From: Hyphomicrobiaceae bacterium
Lineage (GTDB): Bacteria > Pseudomonadota > Alphaproteobacteria > Rhizobiales > Devosiaceae
Length of the DNA stretch: 64,000 nucleotides
Reading direction: 5' to 3'
Assembly: GCA_020638065.1 (NCBI GenBank)
Contig: JACKJG010000002.1
Span: 186,001-250,000, forward strand
The position numbers and the translations under genes are program-made. The notes under the pieces are model-generated. The model saw only the letters and a program-made list of their open reading frames with translations, searched no databases and had not been told where the DNA came from. Shown piece by piece: positions 1-8,628 of the stretch; the first letter of the stretch is position 1; each line of letters opens with the position of its first letter.

Positions 1-16
1 CTGACGTTGGACGCTC

Positions 17-841
17 TCAGCCCGGAAATTCAAACGTCAGCGATGACCAGAAGCTTTGCCAGACCACATCGTCCCGGGGCGGATCGACAGGCAGCATCTT
101 GACCGAATTGAGCATGTAGACGGTTCCCGGCGAAACGTTGAACGAAATCTGCCCGCTCGCGTCGGTGATATGGTCGGTCACTTCAGGCATGCTGCCCTCC
201 GCGCCTGCGGGGCGGGAAAACATCTTGATCTGCCGGCCGGGCTCGGGTTTTCCGTTCCAGAACAATTGGACACGCATTTCGGCCCCGGCACCGAGCGCAT
301 AGGGATTGTCGAGCGCGACGAGTTCGGCCTGAAGCCCCGTTGCACGATCAGCACCGGACGTATCTCCTCCGACATCGACAAGGGTCTTTGGATAGCGCGC
401 ATAGAGCTCGGAAAAGCCCGCCTCCGGAAGACCACGCTTTTGATGTTCGCCAAGTACCCAATCCAGGCCCTCCCATTCGAGATAGGCTTTGAATATGTCC
501 GGATCGTCAAAGGCAACCTTGCTAGGTGTCGACTGATAGGCGATGACCAGAAGACCTGGCGCACGGGTTTCGACCTTGAGGGCTGGCCGATCGCCGACCT
601 CCCCCGAGGGCGAACGCATGCCCTGATTATCGAAGGCCTCGTAGAACAGAACCATTTGCGGGATCAGCGGCAGGATATCGCCCTTGAAATCCTGGCCAAC
701 CCGCAGATTGGCCTCAACCTTGTCTCCCAATTCCGGGGTGAAATCGACGGGCTCGATCCAGAACTCGTGCGCGTTCACATTTCCGCAAAGCGCCAGAAAA
801 AGTGCAGTGCCCGAGAAAAGGCGTGTTAAGCGTTTGCGCAT
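17..841 (-). CDS. DUF4198 (NikK-like) periplasmic protein
   Basis: 274 residues. Residues 1-24 form a signal peptide (MRKRLTRLFSGTALFLALCG, cleavage near VNA-HEF), so the mature protein starts with His. HEFWIEP at the mature N-terminus followed by two beta-rich segments is typical of DUF4198, a family of periplasmic partners of Ni/Co uptake systems. The reading frame is open further upstream, but that part antisense-overlaps the next gene, and the signal peptide fixes the start at 841. It is divergent from the HupE/UreJ-type permease, 31 bp away, which supports a joint role in metal (Ni/Co or similar) acquisition. Substrate specificity cannot be read from the sequence. Only 16 bases remain to the window edge. 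Confidence 0.75.
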   Translation of the reverse strand: MRKRLTRLFSGTALFLALCGNVNAHEFWIEPVDFTPELGDKVEANLRVGQDFKGDILPLIPQMVLFYEAFDNQGMRSPSGEVGDRPALKVETRAPGLLVIAYQSTPSKVAFDDPDIFKAYLEWEGLDWVLGEHQKRGLPEAGFSELYARYPKTLVDVGGDTSGADRATGLQAELVALDNPYALGAGAEMRVQLFWNGKPEPGRQIKMFSRPAGAEGSMPEVTDHITDASGQISFNVSPGTVYMLNSVKMLPVDPPRDDVVWQSFWSSLTFEFPG

Positions 842-872
842 GGCTTCATCCACCAGATATCGATATTCGAGC

Positions 873-2009
873 ATGCGCCATGTGGCCGTCTGGCTCAAGA
901 CAATGCTTGTCGTGCTCGCGATTGTGCTGCCCACCGGGGCCCGTGCCCACGAAATCGTGCCCGCCATCGTGGACATCGGTTTTGCAGACAACGGCGTTGT
1001 CAGCATTTCGATCCGGGCCAATGCCGAAGCGCTCGTGGCACAAATCGGTCCGCAGCATTCCAACACCAACGATTCGCCCAATGCGGCGGACTATGACAGG
1101 TTGCGCGGACTGGAACCCGCCGCCTTTGCCGCGACCTTCGCAGAATTCGCCCCCGCGCTTGCCGCCGGTATTTCACTGGGCGCCGACGGTCAGGCCGCAC
1201 CAGTTCATTTCGAGGGGATCGACGTTCCGGAGGTGGGCGACACAAGTCTCGCGCGCGAATCCACGATCCACTTGTCGGCGCAATTGCCAACAGGAGCGCA
1301 ATCCATCGTCTGGAGCTGGGACTCGCAGTTCGGCGCCAGCATCATCCGGGTCATGGATGGGGGAGACGAAGCGGTCTATTCGGAATATGTGCTCGATGGC
1401 ATGACGAGCAAACCGGTGAATGTTTCGGGTCCGCAGCCGCGCGGCTTTCTTGAAACGGTCGGCGATTATATGGCGATCGGATTCACCCATATCGTGCCCA
1501 AGGGCGTCGATCATATTCTCTTTGTCGTCGGCATTTTCCTTGCCTCGACACGGCTGAAACCGCTGCTCATTCAGGTCAGTTCGTTCACTGTCGCCCACAC
1601 CGTGTCACTGGCGCTTGGCGCGCTTGGGCTGGTGGTGGTCGATCCCAGAATCGTCGAACCGCTGATCGCGCTGTCGATCGCCTATGTGTGCATCGAAAAC
1701 ATCTGGTTTGGACACCTGACAGTCTGGCGGCCATTCGTGGTTTTCGGGTTCGGTCTGCTGCATGGGCTTGGGTTCGCTGGCGTGTTGGGTGAAGTCGGTT
1801 TACCGGCCAGCGAATTCATCACCGGGCTCATTTCATTCAACCTGGGTGTCGAGCTTGGCCAACTCACTGTTATTCTTGTTTGTTTTCTGGTGGTTGGTTT
1901 CTGGTTCGGCAGTAAACCATTCTACCGAAAGCTGGTGGTCGTGCCGGTTTCGACGATCGTCGGACTGATCGGGCTGTTCTGGTTCGTCGAACGAATTGTG
2001 ACGGCGTGA
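873..2009 (+). CDS. HupE/UreJ-family membrane permease
   Basis: 378 residues. A signal peptide (residues 1-25, ending GARAHE) precedes a periplasmic domain of about 170 residues. A membrane part of six or seven helices follows, with the family signatures FTHIVPKGVDHILFVVG and FGFGLLHGLGFAGVLGEVG. These match the HupE/UreJ_2 branch, proposed nickel/cobalt permeases with an N-terminal periplasmic extension. An alternative ATG lies at 840, which would overlap the divergent DUF4198 start; 873 gives a proper signal peptide. The divergent neighbour is another predicted metal-uptake protein. No hydrogenase or urease genes lie nearby, so the metal and the client enzyme are unknown. Confidence 0.75.
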   Translation: MRHVAVWLKTMLVVLAIVLPTGARAHEIVPAIVDIGFADNGVVSISIRANAEALVAQIGPQHSNTNDSPNAADYDRLRGLEPAAFAATFAEFAPALAAGISLGADGQAAPVHFEGIDVPEVGDTSLARESTIHLSAQLPTGAQSIVWSWDSQFGASIIRVMDGGDEAVYSEYVLDGMTSKPVNVSGPQPRGFLETVGDYMAIGFTHIVPKGVDHILFVVGIFLASTRLKPLLIQVSSFTVAHTVSLALGALGLVVVDPRIVEPLIALSIAYVCIENIWFGHLTVWRPFVVFGFGLLHGLGFAGVLGEVGLPASEFITGLISFNLGVELGQLTVILVCFLVVGFWFGSKPFYRKLVVVPVSTIVGLIGLFWFVERIVTA

Positions 2010-2020
2010 CGCGATTGAGC

Positions 2021-2062
2021 TTGACGTGAATCAAGTTAAACTGCGCGTCAGGTTGATAGATA
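2021..2062 (+). promoter_or_regulatory. FNR/FixK anaerobox promoter of ccoGHIS
   Basis: TTGACGTGAATCAA at 2021-2034 fits the FNR/FixK/FnrL consensus TTGAT-N4-ATCAA with one change. TAGATA at 2057-2062 is a plausible -10 box. With transcription starting near 2069 the dyad is centred at about -41.5, the class II FNR-activated geometry. This also favours ATG 2103 over ATG 2079 as the ccoG start, because 2079 would leave only about 10 nt of leader. Inference: the maturation operon is induced by low oxygen. Confidence 0.75.
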
Positions 2063-2102
2063 CGGGCAAAATATATCATTGCCCTCTCGCGAACAGGTCA
2101 TC

Positions 2103-3686
2103 ATGCTCGACATCAAGAAGGACGATCCGGGTCAAATCGAAGAGTTTGACGCGGAGGCGGTCAACAAGGCCGGTGTGCGCCAGCCGCTTTATGCAGCGCG
2201 CAAGAAAGTGTTTCCAAAGCGGGCGACGGGCAATTTCCGCCGGTTCAAATGGCTGGTGATGCTGCTGACGCTGGGCGTCTACTACATCACACCATGGCTG
2301 AGATGGGACCGCGGGCCCTACGCACCAGACCAGTTCGTTCTGGTCGACCTTGCCAACAGGCGCTTTTATTTCGCCTTCATCGAAATCTGGCCGCAGGAAT
2401 TCTATTACGTCGCCGGCATGCTGGTCATGGCCGGTATCGGGCTGTTTCTGATCACTTCGACGGTGGGTCGCGCCTGGTGCGGCTATACCTGCCCGCAAAC
2501 GGTGTGGGTCGATCTGTTTCTGGTGGTCGAGCGCGCCATTGAAGGCGACCGCAATGCGCGCATGAAACTCGATGCGGCGCCCTGGAGCTTTGACAAGGTA
2601 TGGCGCCGGCTTCTCAAACACGTGACGTGGATATTGATCGGGGTGGCCACCGGCGGTGCCTGGATTTTCTATTTCGCTGACGCGCCGACCCTGTTCTGGG
2701 ACTTCGTGCATTTCGATGCGCCGTCCGTCGCCTACATGACCGTCGCGATTCTGACCGCGACGACCTACACATTCGGCGGGATCATGCGCGAGCAGGTGTG
2801 CACCTATATGTGCCCCTGGCCGCGCATTCAGGCGGCAATGCTCGACGAATATTCGCTGACCGTCACCTATAATGAATGGCGCGGCGAACCCCGTTCAAAG
2901 CATGCCAAGAAGATGGCAGCGCAGGGCAAACCCGTCGGTGATTGCGTGGATTGCAATGCCTGCGTGGCCGTATGCCCGATGGGTATCGATATTCGCGACG
3001 GCCAGCAGCTCGAGTGCATCACCTGCGCGCTTTGCATCGACGCGTGCGACGGCGTGATGGACAAGCTGGGCAAGGAGCGCGGTCTGATCTCCTATGCCAC
3101 GCTCAATGATTACAACAACAATATGCGCGTCGCGATGGGCCATGACGTTCATCAGCAGGGTGATCCGGTCAGCCATATCGTGCCCGCCAATGTGCGCAAG
3201 CCCGACGGCGGCGGCTTTGTCGACCGGATCCGCAACACCAATTGGCGGTCGATCATCCGGCCCCGCACCCTGCTCTATTTCGGCGTGTGGAGTGCCATCG
3301 GCATCGCCATGCTGTTCATCCTGGCCACACGTGAGCGGCTGGACCTGAATGTCCTGCACGACCGCAATCCGCTCTACGTGATGCTGTCGGACGGTGCGGT
3401 TCGCAATGGCTATGACGTCAAGATTCTGAACATGACACCCGAACCGCGCCAGGTCACGCTCACGTTGGTCGGACTTGAAGGCGGTGCCATGAAACTGGCC
3501 GATGGCAGCGATGCGGTGACCTCGATGGTGCTCGATGTCGAACCGGACAAGGTTCTGCCCTTGCGCCTTTACGTGCAAACCGATCCAAAGCTCTTGACCG
3601 AGAAGCCGCAAAAGTTCGAACTTGTGGCAACGGACGCCGATGCCGGCGAAGAGAGCCGCGTTACCGTCAAGTTCGAAGCGCCGTAA
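2103..3686 (+). CDS. ccoG: Cytochrome cbb3 oxidase accessory protein CcoG (FixG/RdxB)
   Basis: 527 residues. A membrane-bound iron-sulfur protein needed for cbb3 oxidase assembly, linked in the family to Cu(II) reduction ahead of copper insertion. Visible: several transmembrane helices, the membrane cysteine motifs CGYTCPQTVWVD and CTYMCPWPRIQ, and two 4Fe-4S motifs in CVDCNACVAVCPMG and CITCALCIDACDG. The C-terminal Ig-like domain (FixG_C, about the last 120 residues) follows another helix. An in-frame ATG at 2079 exists, but promoter geometry favours 2103. It is first in the ccoGHIS operon behind an anaerobox. Structural ccoNOQP genes are absent from the window, so they must lie elsewhere. 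Confidence 0.95.
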   Translation: MLDIKKDDPGQIEEFDAEAVNKAGVRQPLYAARKKVFPKRATGNFRRFKWLVMLLTLGVYYITPWLRWDRGPYAPDQFVLVDLANRRFYFAFIEIWPQEFYYVAGMLVMAGIGLFLITSTVGRAWCGYTCPQTVWVDLFLVVERAIEGDRNARMKLDAAPWSFDKVWRRLLKHVTWILIGVATGGAWIFYFADAPTLFWDFVHFDAPSVAYMTVAILTATTYTFGGIMREQVCTYMCPWPRIQAAMLDEYSLTVTYNEWRGEPRSKHAKKMAAQGKPVGDCVDCNACVAVCPMGIDIRDGQQLECITCALCIDACDGVMDKLGKERGLISYATLNDYNNNMRVAMGHDVHQQGDPVSHIVPANVRKPDGGGFVDRIRNTNWRSIIRPRTLLYFGVWSAIGIAMLFILATRERLDLNVLHDRNPLYVMLSDGAVRNGYDVKILNMTPEPRQVTLTLVGLEGGAMKLADGSDAVTSMVLDVEPDKVLPLRLYVQTDPKLLTEKPQKFELVATDADAGEESRVTVKFEAP

Positions 3687-3694
3687 GGAGGCCC

Positions 3695-4198
3695 ATGATG
3701 GCCGAACCGCAATTGGGAACCGATTACGTTCCGTCGGGCAAGCCGTTCACCGGCTGGCACATGCTGGGCGTGGTCTTTCTGTTCTTCGGCGTGATCATTG
3801 CCGTCAACATTTTCATGGCGTTCAAGGCGATCAGCACCTGGACCGGGCTTGAGGTCGAGAACTCCTATGTCGCCAGCCAGGAGTTCAACACCAAGCTGGC
3901 GGCCAGCCGCGCACAGCACGCGCTGAACTGGAATGTGAACCTTCACTATGCGGACGGGCATCTGAATTTCGCTTTGACGGACGAAGACGGCAATGCACTT
4001 CACCCCGACAATGTCACGGTGGCGCTGACCCGGCCTGTGGGCGTGCATGAGGACCGCACGCTGGTACTGACTGAAGACGGCGATTTCTACCGGGCCGAAG
4101 ATGTCGTGCCGGAGGGCGTATGGAACGCGCTGATCAACGCCGATGTCGAAGGCTATCCGTCTTTTGAATATCGCGCTCGGCTGTTCGTGGCGCATTAG
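3695..4198 (+). CDS. ccoH: cbb3 oxidase assembly protein CcoH (FixH)
   Basis: 167 residues. A single N-terminal transmembrane helix (about residues 22-45, GWHMLGVVFLFFGVIIAVNI) is followed by a periplasmic domain rich in beta strands, as in FixH. It stabilises the assembling cbb3 oxidase. AAGGAGG at 3685-3691 precedes two consecutive ATG codons (3695 and 3698); the second has the better spacing, so the first Met may not be used. It lies 8 bp after ccoG and 9 bp before ccoI, clearly one transcript. Confidence 0.9.
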   Translation: MMAEPQLGTDYVPSGKPFTGWHMLGVVFLFFGVIIAVNIFMAFKAISTWTGLEVENSYVASQEFNTKLAASRAQHALNWNVNLHYADGHLNFALTDEDGNALHPDNVTVALTRPVGVHEDRTLVLTEDGDFYRAEDVVPEGVWNALINADVEGYPSFEYRARLFVAH

Positions 4199-4207
4199 GA
4201 GAACAAG

Positions 4208-6487
4208 ATGACCTGCTGTGCGCCGGGAGTTGAAGCGGCGGCGGATCTGGCGTCGGAAGTGCCCGAGGCCGACGATGATCTCCTGCGCGCTGCTTCCCGC
4301 AATCTCGGCGACGGCAAGATGCAGATCGAACTTGCGGTGCCGGACGTTCATTGCGCCACCTGCATCACGGGTATCGAAGGCGCGTTGGGCGACCTCAATA
4401 TCGTCGACAATGCGCGGGTCAATCTCTCCACCAAGCGCGTGCGCATCACCTATCACAGCGAAGATGGTGTGCCGCCGAGCCAGTTGATGGATACGCTGAA
4501 AAAGGCGGGGCATCGCGCGTTCCTTCTCGATAATGCGTTTGACGACCGTTCGGACGAGACCATGCGGCAGTTGCTGCGGGCGCTGGCCGTGTCCGGCTTT
4601 GCCGCGGGCAACATTATGCTCTTTTCAGTCTCGATCTGGTCGGGAGCGGATGAGGTCACGCGGACGCTGTTTCACTGGATTTCGGCGCTGATCGCCATTC
4701 CAGCGGTCGCCTATGCCGGCAAGCCGTTCTACACGTCCGCGATCGGGGCATTGCGCCACAAGCGGCTGAACATGGATGTGCCGATCGCGCTGGCCGTCGG
4801 GCTGGCTCTGTTGCTCTCCATCTTCGAGACCGCTGTCGGTGGCCGTGATGCCTATTTCGATGCGTCGGTGACCTTGCTGTTCTTTCTTCTGATCGGTCGC
4901 ACGGCGGATCACATGATGCGCGAGCGGGCACGCGGCGCGGTCAAGAACCTGTCACGTCTTTCGCCGCGCAATGCGGTTCGGCACATGCCCGACGGAACCC
5001 GGCAGATCGTGCCGATCAGCGAGATCGAACCGGGCATGCTGATCGTTGTCGCGGCGGGAGAGCGGTTGCCTGTCGACGGCATGATCGTCGCCGGCAATTC
5101 GGAACTGGATTGTTCGCTCGTCACCGGCGAAAGCGCGCCGGAACTGGCCAAACACGGAACGGAGTTCCTTGCCGGTTCACTCAACCTCTCCGGTTCGATC
5201 ACCATCGAAGCCACGCACCCCGCCGGCGAAAGCTTCCTTGCACGCATGATTTCACTCATGGAAGCCGCCGAAGGTTCGCGCGCCGGTTACCGGCGGATCG
5301 CCGACCGGGCAGCGGATATCTACGCGCCGGCGGTGCACATTCTTGCCGCGCTGGCATTCGTGGGCTGGATGTTCCTGTCCGGCGACTGGCACCTTTCGGT
5401 GCTCAACGCGATGGCGGTTCTGATCATCACCTGCCCCTGCGCCCTGGCGCTGGCCGTGCCGATGGTACACATGGTGGCCTCTGGCCGATTGTTCGAAAAC
5501 GGCATCATGGTCAAGGACAGCGCCGCGCTCGAACGGCTGGCGACAGCGACCCACGTTGTTTTCGACAAGACCGGCACCTTGACCGAAGGCCGGCCGCGCG
5601 TGCAGCGGCAGATTTCTGGCAGCGCCGAGATGGCCAACCGGGCGGCTTCCCTGGCGCAGTTCAGTTCGCATCCCTTCTCGCGGGCTCTGGCTGCGGCTTT
5701 CGATGCCGATCGGATTGAAATTGGTGAAACCCGGGAGGTTCCGGGGTCCGGACTGGAAGCCAAGATCGGAAACGATGTGTGGCGCCTCGGACGCGCGGAC
5801 TGGTGCAATGCAGCAGATCGCTCCAACGAGGGCGGCAGTCAGGTCTGGCTCAGCCGCAATGATGAACCGGTGGCCGGGTTCTCTCTAGCCGATCAGCCGC
5901 GGGCCGACGCCAAATCGACCATTGCCGAACTGAAACGGACCGGGATCGGGATCACTCTTCTCAGCGGCGATCAGGCCGATGCTGTTCAGGATCTGGCGCG
6001 GCAATTGGGAATCGAAAACGCAGAGAGTAATCTCAAGCCGCAGGACAAGATGGACCGGATCAGGGCGTTGCAGGCCGCCGGCGAAAAGGTGCTGATGGTC
6101 GGTGATGGCATCAACGACGCCCCTGCCCTGCGACTGGCCGACGTTTCGATGGCGCCATCCAGCGCCGCCGACGTGGGCCGTAGCGCGGCAGACTTTGTCT
6201 TTGTTCGCGACAACCTTTCCGCTGTAACCTTCGCGCTCAACATGGCGAAACGCGCCGACCGCGCCGTCAAACAGAATTTCGGGCTGGCCATCGTTTACAA
6301 CATGATCGCTGTGCCGCTGGCGGTGATGGGATTTGTGACGCCTCTGATCGCGGCGCTGGCGATGAGCTCGTCCTCGATCCTTGTCACGCTCAATGCCCTT
6401 CGGTTGCGGCTCGGCCGCAATTCCCCGGCCACGAAGCCTGATGAAGCCGACGTGCCGCACATGATGATTGCCGAGCCTGCTGAATGA
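4208..6487 (+). CDS. ccoI: Copper-translocating P1B-type ATPase CcoI (FixI)
   Basis: 759 residues. It exports or delivers copper for the CuB centre of cbb3 oxidase. In order: a Cys-containing N-terminus (MTCCAPG), a heavy-metal-associated domain with CATC near residue 50, the CPC transport motif in TCPCALALAVP, the phosphorylation site DKTGTLTEG and the hinge GDGINDAPAL. Transmembrane helices flank these as in CopA2/FixI pumps. Length is normal for the family. It overlaps ccoS by four bases (ATGA at 6484-6487), implying translational coupling. Confidence 0.95.
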   Translation: MTCCAPGVEAAADLASEVPEADDDLLRAASRNLGDGKMQIELAVPDVHCATCITGIEGALGDLNIVDNARVNLSTKRVRITYHSEDGVPPSQLMDTLKKAGHRAFLLDNAFDDRSDETMRQLLRALAVSGFAAGNIMLFSVSIWSGADEVTRTLFHWISALIAIPAVAYAGKPFYTSAIGALRHKRLNMDVPIALAVGLALLLSIFETAVGGRDAYFDASVTLLFFLLIGRTADHMMRERARGAVKNLSRLSPRNAVRHMPDGTRQIVPISEIEPGMLIVVAAGERLPVDGMIVAGNSELDCSLVTGESAPELAKHGTEFLAGSLNLSGSITIEATHPAGESFLARMISLMEAAEGSRAGYRRIADRAADIYAPAVHILAALAFVGWMFLSGDWHLSVLNAMAVLIITCPCALALAVPMVHMVASGRLFENGIMVKDSAALERLATATHVVFDKTGTLTEGRPRVQRQISGSAEMANRAASLAQFSSHPFSRALAAAFDADRIEIGETREVPGSGLEAKIGNDVWRLGRADWCNAADRSNEGGSQVWLSRNDEPVAGFSLADQPRADAKSTIAELKRTGIGITLLSGDQADAVQDLARQLGIENAESNLKPQDKMDRIRALQAAGEKVLMVGDGINDAPALRLADVSMAPSSAADVGRSAADFVFVRDNLSAVTFALNMAKRADRAVKQNFGLAIVYNMIAVPLAVMGFVTPLIAALAMSSSSILVTLNALRLRLGRNSPATKPDEADVPHMMIAEPAE

Positions 6488-6660
6488 GCGGCTTGCTGAT
6501 CCTCATTCCGGTTGCGCTTTTTTTGGGCGCATTGGGTCTCGGAGCCTTTTTATGGTCGCTGAGGTCCGGCCAGTTCGAGGATCTCGATGGAGCAGCGCAC
6601 CGCATCCTTTCCGATGATGACGGTCCGCTCGACGAGCCGGACAACACCCCGCGCAAATAG
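6484..6660 (+). CDS. ccoS: cbb3-type oxidase assembly protein CcoS
   Basis: 58 residues. The ATG overlaps the ccoI stop in an ATGA junction. One N-terminal transmembrane helix (SGLLILIPVALFLGALGLG) is followed by the diagnostic family motif SGQFEDLDGAAHRIL. CcoS is required for haem and copper incorporation into CcoN. It is last in the operon; the convergent VOC gene ends only 9 bp beyond the stop, and no separate terminator is visible. Confidence 0.95.
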   Translation: MSGLLILIPVALFLGALGLGAFLWSLRSGQFEDLDGAAHRILSDDDGPLDEPDNTPRK

Positions 6661-6669
6661 CTTTGGGTC

Positions 6670-7146
6670 TCAGGATCGCCGTTCGCGGTCGCTGTCGAAT
6701 TCCAGCAGTTCGATGAGGCAGCCCAATTCCTTCATCGTGTCATAATAGCCGTAGCGCCCGCCACCGCCCTCGAATTCACCGAGCTGGATTGTGGCGTGAC
6801 CTTTGTTGGCTAGAAAGGCGCTGTCACGCTTTATGTTGCGGGTCTTGAAAGCAATGTGGTGCACGCCCGGCCCCTGCTCATCCAGAAAATCGCGCCAGGT
6901 TCCGGGCTCCGTGCCGGGCTGGATGAACTCAATGGCGATATTGCCGAATTCGAACAGCAGCTGCCGAAACCCGGTTCTGATCCGCTCGCCCTGATAGGTG
7001 GCCGGCGCACCGCCCTCCGGCGTTTGATTAATTGAGGGAATTTGCTTGCCTGTCAGGCCGGAAAACCACTCGGCGGACCTTTCGAGGTCTGGGGTGAGGA
7101 AGCAGATTTGCAGCACCATATCGTCTTCGGCGAGTTTGACGGTCAT
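6670..7146 (-). CDS. VOC (glyoxalase/bleomycin-resistance fold) protein
   Basis: 158 residues, start at 7146 preceded by AAGGAGAGG. Paired beta-alpha-beta-beta-beta modules are visible: one begins at MVLQICFLTPDLERSAEWF, the second at GVHHIAFKTRNIKRDSAFL and ends CLIELLEFD. The His and Glu positions (VHHIAF, IELLEF) fit a metal-binding VOC enzyme such as a methylmalonyl-CoA epimerase or glyoxalase relative. It lies 200 bp downstream of the sugar ABC binding-protein gene on the same strand, so it may receive read-through past the hairpin. The reaction is unknown. Confidence 0.75.
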   Translation of the reverse strand: MTVKLAEDDMVLQICFLTPDLERSAEWFSGLTGKQIPSINQTPEGGAPATYQGERIRTGFRQLLFEFGNIAIEFIQPGTEPGTWRDFLDEQGPGVHHIAFKTRNIKRDSAFLANKGHATIQLGEFEGGGGRYGYYDTMKELGCLIELLEFDSDRERRS

Positions 7147-7299
7147 GTGCCTCTCCTTGAACAGAAAACGGCGCGCCAGCACCGCCTCACAAAGTTGCGG
7201 TATTGGCGCGCCGCGGGTTCGGCCGCAAATTGCTTTGATCTGGCACAAGCAATCCGGGAGGAACCTGGGGTTGCCGCGTTGGACCGAACCTGTCGGGCG

Positions 7300-7326
7300 A
7301 CGCGGAGGGCAATGGGTGCCCTCCGC
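7300..7326 (-). terminator. Perfect hairpin after the sugar SBP gene
   Basis: A 10-bp perfect stem, CGCGGAGGGC (7300-7309) and GCCCTCCGCG (7317-7326), encloses a 7-nt loop and lies 20 bp beyond the SBP stop. No U-run follows on the minus strand, so it is better read as a 3'-end stabiliser or processing barrier than as an intrinsic terminator. Similar hairpins follow the other two binding-protein genes in this window. Confidence 0.6.
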
Positions 7327-7346
7327 GCCAAAGTCTGGATCTCGGC

Positions 7347-8591
7347 CTAGCCGAAGATCGCGTCGTATTCGTCCTTCAGACCGGCGATGACGTCATCGTC
7401 CGTCATGTTCGGATCGCTCTGGAACTCGAACAGAACGTTCCAGATCGACATATGCCAGTCACCGTCGGTGATGTTGAACGGGTTCTGGACACCACCGATG
7501 TCGCGCAGACCATCCAGCACGACGGTGTTGCAGATATCCATCGCACCGCTCGGCGCATCGGACCGGACCGGGGTCGAGCCCTTCTTGGCGGCGAAATCGG
7601 CAGCGATCTGCGGATCGGTCACGATCTTGGCGAATTCGAACTCGGCCTGCTTGGTTTCTTCATCGACACCGCCCAGAAGACCGAAGGCGTCAACGGTCAC
7701 GCTGAGAGCCTTGGTGCCGGGAATGTTGATGCAGCCGAATTCATTGCCAGCGGTGGCGCCAGCAGCGCGCCACTGACCCTTCATCCAGTCGCCATGCAGG
7801 TGCATGAGCGCCTTTCCGGTGATCACGGTGTTGGTGGTGTCGGCCCAGGAGCGGTTCACCCAACCATCGTCAGCCTGAGAAGTGATGCGCCGGTGCATGT
7901 CGATCACGTCGCGCAGGGCGGGCTCATCGAACACGGTGGGATCGGGTTCCGGACCATAGAGACGATAGTAGATGTCCGGTCCGGCCATGGCTGCAACCAG
8001 GGCATGGAACAGGTAGCCGGCCTGGAAGGTGTTGCCGCCCATGGCCATGAACGTGTAGCCAGCGTCTTCGACCTTCTTTTCGTCCGCCCACATGTCATCA
8101 AGGGAGGTCCAGCTGGTCGGATCGACACCGGCAGCTGCTGCCACCGCCTTGTTGTAGTAGATCATGCCGTCGATATGGATCGCGGTCGGGATCTTCATGA
8201 TATCGCCGTCAACCGTGATCGACTGGACGACTGCGGGGGGCAGGTTTTCGGTGATGTGCTCACTGTTGAACAATTCGGTCACCGGCTGGGCGAGGCCCAT
8301 CTGCTTCAGGTCCCGATAGAATCCTGGATTGGACTCGATGAAGACGTCCGGCGGGTTGCCGCCCGTGACGAGGTTGATCAGGCCGACATTGCTTTCCGAT
8401 TCATGCGGAATGGCAATTTCCGACCAGGTGATGCCCTTTTTGGCGAGCGCGTCGATCAAGACGTTCAGCGCCGCGACCTCGCTTTCCGCCGACCAGGAAT
8501 GGTAGACGAACAGTTCGGTCGCCTTGGCAGCGATTGGGGCAACACTCAGCGACAGCGCTGTTGCGACCCCGATCAGGGTTTTGTGGAACAT
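7347..8591 (-). CDS. Carbohydrate ABC transporter substrate-binding protein
   Basis: 414 residues, start at 8591 behind AAAGGAGGAG. Signal peptide MFHKTLIGVATALSLSVAPI...AKA. The mature protein begins ELFVYHSWSAESEVAALNVL, typical of family-1 solute-binding proteins of the glucose/mannose (GtsA-like) group, and includes the GGNPPDVF segment of this fold. It is last in a permease-permease-ATPase-SBP operon, an order different from the common SBP-first layout. Substrate is probably a monosaccharide or small glycoside; not proven. Confidence 0.85.
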   Translation of the reverse strand: MFHKTLIGVATALSLSVAPIAAKATELFVYHSWSAESEVAALNVLIDALAKKGITWSEIAIPHESESNVGLINLVTGGNPPDVFIESNPGFYRDLKQMGLAQPVTELFNSEHITENLPPAVVQSITVDGDIMKIPTAIHIDGMIYYNKAVAAAAGVDPTSWTSLDDMWADEKKVEDAGYTFMAMGGNTFQAGYLFHALVAAMAGPDIYYRLYGPEPDPTVFDEPALRDVIDMHRRITSQADDGWVNRSWADTTNTVITGKALMHLHGDWMKGQWRAAGATAGNEFGCINIPGTKALSVTVDAFGLLGGVDEETKQAEFEFAKIVTDPQIAADFAAKKGSTPVRSDAPSGAMDICNTVVLDGLRDIGGVQNPFNITDGDWHMSIWNVLFEFQSDPNMTDDDVIAGLKDEYDAIFG

Positions 8592-8628
8592 TTGGCTTCT
8601 CCTCCTTTGTTGCGCACACCCAATGCGC

